Shown: in pieces, positions 39,001 to 51,000 of the stretch | Layout of the letters: each line of letters starts with the position of its first letter | Position numbering within the stretch: position 1 is the first letter of the stretch | Origin: Dromiciops gliroides | Lineage: Eukaryota > Chordata > Mammalia > Microbiotheria > Microbiotheriidae | Assembly: GCF_019393635.1 (NCBI RefSeq) | Contig: NC_057865.1 | Coordinates: 296,685,385-296,749,384, forward strand | Length of the DNA stretch: 64,000 nt | Reading direction: 5' to 3' | Made by a program: the position numbers and the translations under genes | The notes under the pieces: generated by a model | Databases searched by the model: none | What the model was told of the DNA's origin: nothing | What the model saw: only the letters and a program-made list of their open reading frames with translations

Positions 39001-42000
39001 TAAAGTGGCTAACCCAAATCCGCTGGCTTGACAATGAGAAGATACTACCTAGAATAAGCATTCCTAACCTGAGCTTTGTCAACTTGCTTTTTACAATTTT
39101 GATAAAATGTATTTTAATACAACTGGTTTCCTTTATAATCCTATTTATTTCATCTAATGCCTTAAGAAACGCTGACTGTGACGACAGAAAAAAGGTCAGT
39201 AACCCTTAATCTAAATGAAATTTAGAAGCCTATCTGCTAAGGGACCAGGGTCATCGAGAGGGGGGAAATGAGAAGGGCAGTAACTCACTTGAACACCAAG
39301 GGCCTACTGTGTGTGTGTAAGACAACACATAGATACAAGGGTGGAAAATCGAGGTTCCTTCTCTCCGTGGGGCTCATATTCCAAGGTGGTGGAAGGCACA
39401 CATACACAAACCAATAGGACAAATACAAGGCAAAGTGCTGGAAAAAACTGGGAATCCCTCTCCCTGTGGCAGGGCGGAAGAGGGGCTGGCAAGTGAGAAG
39501 AGGGGCAGGTGCATTGTCAGAAGCCAGATTAGGTTAGGAGATGGCTCACTGCTGCTTGGAGGGGCTAATCAAGTTCTCTGGGTATTCCTTAGCTGCTACA
39601 TTAAGTCAAATATGACTCAAGAATTAATTTGCGACTGAAAGTGACTTTTCCATGTAAAATGGTGTCATTGAAACTCCGGACCAGCCACTGACACTGCAAG
39701 CAACGAAGCCTGAATTGTTCAGTTTTCTGACCAGGCTGCTCGGGTCCATTAGGAGGGTCCCTGGAAGCCTGGGCTTAAAAGGCGACACAAGTGCACAAAC
39801 CCAGGCGTCGTCTTAGACTCCTCGTTCTCCCTCCCCTGCTAAGTGTTTCCTATTTACCCTGTACTTAGCTTGCTCTGGATAGATCTGTTTGCGAGCTGTC
39901 TCTGCCCCATGTCTTTACCTCTTTTTGTATCCCTGGTGCCAAGTGCTGAAGAAATGCCGAGGCCTATCGAGGTGACCTTTACACCACCTCTCTAATAGGC
40001 CCCCACCTGGTGCAGACCCTCATCACCTGCCACCTGGATGATTGCCCCCCAAGACTCTCCTCAGTCCCTCCAGCATTCAGCTGTTACAGGGATTTCCTAA
40101 AATGCAGGCCCGACTAGGGCAAACTCCTAGGGCTTTCTCTTGCCTGCAGGAGCAAACAGAAAATGCTGTCTGTGGTGGCCTTCAAAGCTCTTCCGAACCA
40201 GGCCCTTCTACCACTCGCACCGGCCTCCTGGCCGCTCCTCACACAGAACACTCCAGCTCTGGGTCTGTTCGTAAGCTTTCTTCCATGCGGGGTACACCCT
40301 CCCTCCCCATCACCACCTCATGACTTAGTTTGGCTCAAGTCCCCCCTCCTGCAGGAAGCCTTTCCCAATCCTCCAAGCCTTGCCTCTGGCTGTATATTTC
40401 CTCCATAAGACCTCAAGGGGTCATGTGCTTGCCTTTCTTTGTATCCTTAGCATAGAGCCTCATACACAGCAGACACTTTAAAATGCTAGCCCGCTGACCA
40501 ATGCAGACCGTGTTAGCTACTAGGCGAGGAGTGGGGAGAGGCTATGAGAAACACACAAATTAAAATGCAAGACGCTAAATACACACAAGAGGTACAAAAC
40601 AAAGGGTTGGGTGAGGTCTAAATCAACACTTTTTGGGGGGCTAAGAGAGCAGCCCAGGGGTGGAATCCAAAAAAGGATTTTGGGTGGCATTTGAGTTGGC
40701 CTTTAAAGAACTCAGCGGGGGGGGGGGGGGGGGGGGCAGCTAGGTGGTGCAGTGGACAAAGCACCAGCCCCGGATTCAAGAAGACATGAGTTCAAATCTG
40801 GCCTCAGACACTCAACGCTTACTAGCTGTGTGACCCTGGGCAAGTCACTTAACCCTCATTGCCCTGCAAAAAAAAAAAAAAATCACACAAAAAAAGAACT
40901 CAGCAGGTATTTCTTAGAGGAATGGGAGGGGGCAGACAACCAACATTACATTTTCAAAAAATATATTTATAATTAATTTCTCGTATGTATTCTGTGAAAG
41001 ACACAGAATGTAACTTTTTCTTCAGTAACACCTAAGATACTGATTTTAGCTACTTAAATCACTTCCAGATAGCCTGACAATATTGAATTATAGCATAAAC
41101 CAAAAGGGGAAGTATACCGTATAGTTCTAGGACTCATGTATTTCAGCCAATCAGTATATTTTTAAATCAAGGCAAAATGTCTTAACAAAAAGAATAGAAT
41201 TCACCCCATCCACCCCCACCCATAAATTTTCAAGGCCAAGTCAGAAATGCTTCTCTCTTATCCCAAGAAAAAACCTGAAATAATAAAAATTATTTCAACT
41301 GATTTTCTAAAGACTTAAATCATGGCAACGACCCCAGACATCACGTCCTCTACAATTATGTTCTCAATGAGAAATAAAAATGCCACTTGTAAAATATTTT
41401 TAACGACTAGGGCTAATTTTGGGGGCTAAACTATGGATGACTAAACTGGGGACTTATGACTATTTGGCTATCTGACTTCGTTAATTTAATGTGGGCCGTT
41501 TATAAAGTTCCACCACACTGCTCCACTCCTAAATTGATAAGCAAAATATTAAGAAGCTGCTTAACTAAATAATCAAAGCAGAGTTTATTTATGAGATGCT
41601 ATTTCAAATTAGGAATACAGGGAAATAAAGTGTCCAACCTGACTACTTTCCTGCAGTCTCTTTCCACTTCGTGTCTTTCTCAGCGCCTGGAACTTCTTGA
41701 ATACAATAAAGCCTTAGCCGCCTCCGGCCTCAGGGCACGTTACACTTTCCCTGGTTTGTATTAAGGCCTATAACCTTGTCAGCCCTGTCTCTCCTTTGCC
41801 CAACCGAACTTTCCTCCGTCCTTGTCCTCGCTCCCCTCTAGTCAGCCTCCTCTCCTAGTCCGTCCTCCTATCTAGTCCGTCCCTCTCCTCCTCTTGTCCG
41901 CCAGCCTTTTTTTTTTTCTTTGCTAACTCCCAGGTCTATATATACACCTTTCCTTCTCTCCACTCAAATCTCGGGGCTTCCTTCGCCCCCACAGACCAAG

Positions 42001-45000
42001 CTAATCCGACAACCAGAGCTGCAGCTGGTTGGGGAGGGGGGGGTTGCACTCCCACCTCACGTGCCTCAGCACAGGCTATCTTTCAGATAGCTCCGCTCAG
42101 GTCGGAGGGAGCTGGGGCTCTTTTTCACCCAGCTGTCTGACCTGGTGTCTTGTATAGGCCATGGGGCTTTTTCCGCTCAGCTGAAGCTGAGAAGGAGGGG
42201 GAGAGACCCCTAAGGCTTTCTAATCTCAGTCTAAAGGTAGGGTCCCCAAATCAAAATAAATTTCCACACACTAATATAAGTGGCTTATTATAAGGACTGA
42301 ATCCTGACATTTAAAAAAATCTACTGGACATTCTATCTCCACTAAATAAATTGACATGACATAAATCTCTCTCATGGAAGGATATTTCAATATAGTAATG
42401 TGTTTATGGACATGTGCTTTTACGGTATCCAGCTAACTTTTTATTATTTGTTATTGACCCCACTGGTACGTGTCCCCAGAATGCTTTGTAGTCAATTCCT
42501 TTAAAATGTCTACAGGAATGATATTTATTTATTTTTTTTTTACCAAAATACATGGTGGGAAGGCTGGTATCTCTGTAACAGAGAGGCCAGGACTGGGAGA
42601 TTACAATGAGAACACTCCCAACCTCAGTAGAACACGGGGCTTGCTTGAGAGAAGCTGGTCAGGGTGGAATTGGCTCCAGCAAACCCATCCCCTGTCCATT
42701 TGGAGTTTACTTAAGATCTCTGTGTGGGTTTCTGTTAGTTTGGGTATTGCCAGTTTGGAAGGCATTCCTCTTTTTCTTCTGGGTTCTCACTTGTTACCAT
42801 CTAACTATGCACAGTAGGCTCAGATAATTCTTTTGATTCTGGTTTTGTGTCTGCTTCACCTCACTATTTTGTTGATTTGATTTTCTGCCCCCTTTTAAAT
42901 AATTTTGGCTGAAGGGTTATCAATTTTACTAGTCTTTTCAAAGAATCAGGTTTAAATTTTATCGTTTCCAGTTTATTTCTTCTCTCATCCTTTGTGCTTA
43001 TTTTAGATTTGTTGTTTAAAAATGTTTTAAAAGTCATTTTCAGTTCATCAATACTCTCCTTTTCTGTTTTGTGAAGACATAAGGATACGGTTTTCCCCGT
43101 GGACTGCTTCAGGTGCATCAGTTCATCGTTCCTATCTCCTTTTACATAATTGTTTCTGTGATTGTTCTTTGACCCAGTAGGCATTTAGGATTTCCCTGTG
43201 GAGCCTCCACATGGATCTGTCTTGTGTTTGTGCTGCCTGATTATCACTTTTATTTTGTGTAGTCTATACAGGGTTTCTTTACTATTTCTTCCTCCTTAAA
43301 TTTGTTTGCTCTCTCTTTATGCCCCAAGAGAGGGTCAATTTTTGTAAAAGTTCCATTCAGTGTTGAGAAATACGTATTCTTCTTGAGCAGTCCGATTCAG
43401 AAGACACCATCAGTCTCTTAGCTCTAGTTCCTTCAGCAATTTTGCTTGATTCCACATGTTCCCTTTGGTCTTTGTTAGATTTGTCTAAAACAGAGACACA
43501 TTCATGCTTCTTGGTATTACTAGGCCTTCGTGTCAATTAGTTATTTTTTCCTTTATGAATTTAGATGCAAAGGCATTTGGAGCTGAATACTGATTTCTGA
43601 CTATATTTCCTTTCAGCTTAATAGTTTCCTTGTTTATCGCTTTATGTTATGAATTTTTTGTTTTGCTTTGTCTGACAGCATGAATGCCATTCCTGAATGC
43701 CCCCGTTTGAATCTCGTAATTGATGCTTCTAACCACCTTAAAAAAAATACAAACCATACCTTCACAAACATCCTGCATGGAGAAGTAGGTCGTCTGATTG
43801 ATGTAGCCAGCATCCTCCACAAGAGAAGTGATACAGCCAATCAAAACCTTGGTACTGGAATCTGGAAGTTCACAGTAATTTTTGCTGTCATCTTCCCATT
43901 TATCAGAGACAGCTTCAACCTGCAAGGCAAACACACTGAGCCCTATATTCTGGGGGTTCAAAATGTAGTCAGGGTAGGGCGGGAAAGTGGCTATTTTTGT
44001 TAAATGACTAATTAATACAAAATGGCTAAATTCCTTCAGACTACTGAAGTCGTGCTTAAGGCACAAGGGGATGACGGGAAAAGTCAAACAATTTTATTAT
44101 TTGTTAGCCGATCTACCAAAAGTCCAACTTATGACCAATGCATTTATGAAGCATGCCTGTGGCACACGGTAATAGTCTAGCGTTTATACGGTTCTTTAAG
44201 GCTTGCAAACCTATCAGTTACCTCATTTGATCCTTCCAGGGAGGTGCTATTGTTCCCACTTTACAAATGAGGAAACTGAGGCTGACAGAGGTTAAATGAT
44301 TTGTTCGGGATTACAGCACTTTCAGGGTCTGAGGCAGGATTCTAATGCAAGTTTTCCTAATACTAAGAGTGAGTGTCTAGCTGTGTAAAGCCCTGAAGGG
44401 AGCAATTCAGACAAACAGGGTCTGCCCTGGGAATTTATGGAAATAAGAATGACTTTCCCCCCATGAACTCAGTGTGTCCAGTAAACTGTGGCTCTATTCA
44501 ATTCAGTGTCAAGAAAGCCTCAATTCTGCTTTACAGTTCTTTGTGGATGTCCTCTCCCCCTCTGTTCCTTATTTATATAATCTCTGGCTCTCCCCCAGCA
44601 CCCAGTACAGCATTCTGCACTCAGGAAGGATTTGCTGCATTAAATGAATGACGATGACATTTCCCCCAGCACTTTCCAAGCGATCTAAGTACCTCGAGTT
44701 CACATCCTTGGCCAAAACCCCAATCTGGCGCCTCCCTCAGGAGTGGAGCTGATTCTAAGCTTCCCAAAGGCATGGCAGACCTCTGCCATGGATGGCATGA
44801 GGGGCCAGAGACCTGGTGTTTGCTGATGCCCTGGCCAAGTATCATCTGCCTCCTTCACTACAGGTGGCCAGTTCCCTGAAGCCCACCTCATGGGAACACC
44901 AACTAAAGTCTAAGGAGCTTAGACCTGCACTGGCGGATGGATCAGAGATCTGACAGTCTCCATGTTTTCTCTTGAGCAAGGCCAGTTACAGGGCAGCTAG

Positions 45001-48000
45001 GACAGTTATTTTCATTAACTTAGTTTATAAACATAACCTGTTATTACTTTGCCCCTTCCCCCACCTTCCAAAGGCCACAGCAGTCTCCCAGACCATGTTA
45101 CTCCAAAGTAGAGTTTAGGGAATTTCGAGACCTATTGGCCCATGGATTCTAAATTCGGTCTATGCACAAGACTCAGCAGCAAAGAGAATTTCAATGGCAT
45201 GGCTAACCAGCAAAGGAGAGCACTGACAGCTGTGTGGCAGACGGTGCCCACTGAAACCCTCTCAGTGTGCAAAGAAACGAAACCACTTCCACAGTCATCC
45301 CACTCACTCTGATGGCCTTCAATCCCTTGGATATCTTATCCTCTTCCACAATGGCGGTGACCTCCTGGCCTATGTTCAGCGGCACGCTGCTGGTGACGGC
45401 ATCGCTAGTGAAGCACACCAGGTCATCAATCATCCCATAATCGCTACAGTATCTGGTCACAACGCCCTGGACAGTTTTCAGCTTGGTGGTACCTACAAGA
45501 TGAGTAATCAGAATGGGGAAGTCACAACAATGAAAATCAGAAATGAAGGTAAGCCTCGTTATAGGAAGACCTGGCCTAACAAGAGTGAAACCTGTAAAGT
45601 GAAGAGAGTAACCCTGTGACCATAGGCAGGTCACCTGACCTTGCTGAGTGAGTTTCCTCATGCATGGAATGAGGACAGTAATGCCTTCAGTACTTAGCTC
45701 AGAGGGCTCTGAAGAGGCTGATGTAAGAAACTGGATGTTAAACATTTTAAAGCATTACATGTCACTTACTGTCATCACCACCACCCATAACAAGTGTCTG
45801 AAATCTCTAGACTAAAAGATTAGGGAATTTCTTTTTTGTTTGTTTGTTTTTGTGGGGCAATGGGGGTTAAGTGACTTGCCCAGGGTCACACAGCTAGTAA
45901 GTGTCAAGTGTCTGAGGCTGGATTTGAACTCAGGTACTCCTGAATCCAGGGCCAGTGCTTTATCCACTGCACCACCTAGCCACCCTGATTAGGGAATTTC
46001 AACCTCTAGCTAATGAGTAATAAATGCTCACTAATGCATCTAAGTCATGTGGTCCCCACACTGGATACACTCAGTTGTGCGTATGGGGGGGGGGGGCAAA
46101 TACATGGCAGGGATTGTGATTGTAACTAGCCTTTGTCTCTCCCATACTTCCGCCCCCCCCCTCCAGGGCAATGAGGATTAAGTGACTTACCCTGGGTCAC
46201 ACAGCTAGTAAGTGTCAAATGTCAGAGGCAGGATTTGAGCTCAGGTCCTCCTGAATCCAGGGCCGGTGCTTTATCCACTGCGCCACCTAGCTGCCCTAGC
46301 CCTTGTCTCTCACTTCCTATAGTGTTGCCCCTGTTCCATTTACCTTAAAAAGCTTCTTGGGGCAGCTAGGTGGCGCAGTGGATAGAGCACCGGCCCTGGA
46401 TTCAGAAGGACCTGAGTTCAAATCCGGCCTCAGACACTTGACACTTACTAGCTGTGTGACCCTGGGCAAGTCACTTAACCCCAATTGCCTCACTAAAAAA
46501 CAAAAAACAAAACAAAAAAAAAGCTTCTCATACCTCCAGAGTGCCACAAAACCCACCAACTGTATCTGTCTACTTTTTTTTTCATTCTGTTTTGATTTTT
46601 GTTTTGTTTTGGTTTTTTGCGGGGCAATGAGGGTTAAGTGATTTGCCCAGTCACACAGCTAGTAAGTGTCAAGTGTCTGAGGCGGGATTTGAACTCAGGT
46701 CCTCCTGAATCCAGGGCCGGTGCTTTGTCCACTGCGCCACCTAGCTGCCCCCACACCAATTGTATCTGAAGTCACACAGGAAAAAAACCCAAGACACAGC
46801 TGTTAAAGGAGACAAGGTTGAGGCAGGTATGACATCAGAAAAATGGCAGCTAAGGTACTAGACAGAAAAGGACAGAGACCACATGGGGGCCATATGGAAT
46901 AAAAGCAGGGTGAGCTAGATGTTTTGGAACTGAGATCACACGATTTCCTAGGAATGACAGACTTGATAGCAGGACATCCCGTGACAATGAAAAGGTCTCA
47001 GTGACCAGGCAGAATTGCTATGATGAAGTATGCCACCTGGGCCAGCATCCAGGAAGGGTCGGCAGAGAGCCTCTCCAGGGAGGGAAAACCAGAAGACAGA
47101 TTTTGGGGGCTCATGTAGTCTAGGTCCAACAGACAAAGGGCTACTTTCCAGACACACCAGGTTTCTAGCGTGGACGTGCACAGTTGTGATGAGGTATGGA
47201 TGAGGTTGCTAGGAAGTGACCTGCCTGCTTCACAATGTCATCTTTTAGAAGGTGGAAGAAGTGATAAGGACAAGTCATTCTGGTCCTGATGCTAACCAGT
47301 TAAGACCCCAGGAATGCAAAGACAGCCATGACACAACTCATTCCCAAGGAGTTCCTTCTACCCTCCACATACTTCCTCAAACAAGACTCTCCATCTCCCA
47401 TTTTCTGGGCTGCCTCTCCCCACCTTTTACAGGAAGACTTTCCCAGTCCCCCTTAATGCTTGTGCCTTTCCTCTAAGATTATCTCCAACTCATCATGTAT
47501 CCCTCTAGCTTTTATACATACTTCGTGCTTGTTTTCACCTCCATTAGACTGAGAACTCCTCATGGGCAGGGACTTTTTTGTCCTTTCTTTGCAGTCCTAG
47601 AATTTAAAGTATAGTGTCTGGCATAGAGTAGGTGCTTAATGTTTGCTGATTTGACACGAATAACTGATATATGAGAGAGTAAAATAAACACCAAGAGGTC
47701 TAGGAAAAATCCTGAGGTTTTGAAGGAAATATTCATTTCACCTGGTGATGGAAGTGGGAGGATGAGGCTCTGTGTGAAAGTTTCATAGACAATGAAGAAG
47801 TGAAAACACCAGCAAAACTTTGCCTGGGTTTTAGTTAAACACTTGACATAATGTGAACAAAGAGCCAGAAGGAATGGGGACTTCTCTGGTCTAATCTTTT
47901 TTGGTTTATTTGTTTTTTTTTTGGGGGGGGGAAGGGCAATGAGGGTTAAGTGACTTGCCCAGGGTCGCACAGCTAGTTAACTGTCAAGTGTCTGAGGCTG

Positions 48001-51000
48001 GATTTGAACTCACATCCTCCTAAATCCAAGGCCAGTGCTTTATTCACTGTACCACCTAGCTGCCCCCTTCTCTGGTCTAATATAAACTTGATCTATCACC
48101 CACCTTGAGCTAAAGTGCTTAAAATTTTTTGTTGAATGTGCAAAAAATGTAGTTTGGGGCCAGAAAAGGAGACCATGGGGGAGGGAAGGAAACAAGTATT
48201 TATTCAGTAACTACTATGTGCCAGGCACTGTGCTAAGAGCTTTATAAATACAATCTCATTTGACCCACACAACAACCTTGTGAGGAAGGGGCTATCATCT
48301 TCATTTTATAGTTGAGGAAACTGAGGCTGTGCTTAGGATCTGGAATACAAAAACTGAAACAAGCCCTGCTCTCAACGAAACTTCTATTCTATTGGAAGAG
48401 ACAACCATACAAACATAGGAATTTACGGAAAAGAATAATCCAAGGCAGGAAAGGTATTAGCACCTGAGCATCAGGAAAGGCTTTATGTAAAAGGTGGTGT
48501 CTGAAGGAACAGTGACATGAAGCAGTCAGTAACTCTATTACGGAGGAGGGGAGGAGAGATAGGCAAAGGAGTGGAGGCCAGTTTGACTAGATCATGAAAA
48601 CAGGAGAGATGCATAATGACTTTGGGATGACAGGCTAGGAAGGGCTTTAAAACCCAGGGGTTTCTACCTTATCAGAGGATTAGATCTGAACCTGAAGAAG
48701 ATCATTTTGGTAGCTGTATGCAGTATGGACTGGAATGGGGAGAGATCTGCAGCAGCAGGCCTTTGGAAAAATCTAGGTGAGGCCTTGTGAGCAGGGAGAA
48801 AAGGTCAGATGTGAAATACTGAAGTTTGGCAAGTGGTTAGGTTTGGGGAGGGGGGGAACAGTGAGGAGTCGAATCCAGAGACATTTATTAAGTGCTTACT
48901 ATGTGCCAGAGTAGATGAGGGACACTGAAAGGGGAAAGAATTAGCAGCTAAAGGACCAGAAAAGGATTCCTGGAGCCCTGGGATCTGATCTAAGAGGTGG
49001 AGGTGAGAATAAAGAACATTCCAGTTGATGCTCAGACATGGTAAAGAGATGGTGGGAGTGTTCTCCCTATCTGAGGAATGAATGTGACCAGTGAAGAGTC
49101 TGGGGGAGTAAGAAGATCAGGAAGGCAGGAAGAACTTTAAATGCCACACAAAGGGGTTTATAGTTGATCCTGTAGGTGAAATACTTAATGCTGAGGGAAT
49201 AATGAATTATGTTTTGAGAACACGATGGACTTGAGATCTCTTCAGGACACCTAGTTAAAAATGTTGGTGATGTAGCCTGAGAGATCGGGGAGAGACCGGA
49301 CCAGGATAAGCACTTGAGAAATATCTCAACAGAGCCTCACAACAATCCTGAGAGATAGGTGCTGTTGATATCCCCATTCTATAGTTGAAGATATTGAGAC
49401 AGAGGTCAATTTGCCCGGGGTCACATAGCTAAACGGGTCAGATTTTATTCTCTTTATCCCTACAGAAGAGAGAATAGTTTCTTATTCACTGACAAAAATA
49501 AATTTAAAATAAAGATTATATTGCCTAAATTGGTAATAAACACAGTCAACATAATTACATGACCTTCTGTATGGATGCTGAGAGGTGTATGTATGGTCAC
49601 AGTAGTCCAGGTAGAGGCCAGACAAGAGCTGAATTGGTTAAATATGGGGTCAAGACTAGGGAGGGAGGAGAAGAATGGGGATAATGGCCTGAGAACATAC
49701 TGAAGGGTGGAGGGATTGGAAAGATAAACAACTTTCTGGATCGGATTATTTACAGCATGGCTTGTGAGCATTTCATGGCCACCATTATGGTGAGATACAG
49801 TAACAACCTGTTAAAGTATCGGACTTTTCTCCATTAGGGAAAAGCATGCCCACATAAGGAACAACAAGGCAAGATTATCTAGTGAACTATGTCAACTAAA
49901 GAATTTTTAAAAAGTGAAGTTTTGCAGGGCTAGAGGGAGAACTGATACAAACCAGTTTGAGCTGACTCTGGCTGGTGCTCTAGTAAAGCCAGTAAAAGGT
50001 CAACCCTAGTCACTACTGTGCTTGCTTAATAGACTTATGAATATTAACTTCTCCCATGCCTAAAATCTCTACCCCCTTTTCCATCATGGGCTGCACGAAG
50101 GTGTATGTGGATGGGAGGGGTAACATATCAAGGAGAATTAGTTAGAACTCTTCCAGGAAGATTGTGAACCTGAGTCCAGCAACCTATAGCCACGCAGGGG
50201 AGGGCCTCGCCAAGTCAGGGCTTAGGATAAATATGGGCTGCACACTCGCAGCACTGGCACTCATGACTGTTTTTACTGTGAGTGTCCATTCTCATGAGAA
50301 TGCAATAAAGGCTTCTGTCATGCCAAAGTTGTCTCTGAAAGAACTTATTTTGAGAAGGTGTTCTGAACCTGTTTCTAACATTATGTACCCAGCATGGATT
50401 TAATTAATTAAAAGCAAATCATTCGGGCAGCTAGGTGGCACAGTGGATCGAGCACCAGCCCCAGAGTCAGGAGTACCTGAGTTCAAATCTGGCCTCAGAC
50501 ACTTAACACTTACTAGCTGTGTGACCCTGGGCAAGTCACTTAACCCCAATTGCCTCACTTGAAAAAAAAAAAAAAGCAAATCATTCCTCTATCTTTTTTT
50601 AAGTTTCCCCATACCAACACTGTGAAGTAGATAGTCCAAGTATTATGGGGAGACCAAAGGACCTTGAGATGACACCATATAGCATCTCAAGAATCATTAA
50701 TCATCTCTAGAGCTCTGACCATAATGCCAGATGCCTTGCTTGTAACGATTGGAATGACGCCACCTGCTGTAGACTTACTGTAGAAAAGCTCTGCCATGAA
50801 GCGAAGGTCTTTGAGGGCAAGACCAGGAGTCTTTTCTTTGGCGTCAGGAAGTGACGTTGGCTAGTGGGAGGAAGAAGGAAGAGCTGGGTGCTCTGACTCG
50901 CTCAGAGAGCTAGGAATGCGCTCTCCCTTTAATAGATAGGAATCTAGGCCTCTCTCTCTCTCTCTTTACCAAATTCTTATTCTCCTTAATAAATGCTTAA

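Noticed and set aside
42864..43184. ORF of 106 codons on the minus strand
   Set aside because: It is part of the decayed L1 ORF2 remnant, not a cellular gene.
50164..50403. ORF of 79 codons with a hydrophobic, signal-like segment
   Set aside because: It lies inside the LTR-like element, crosses its TATA and polyadenylation signals, and runs past its border. No protein family is recognised.
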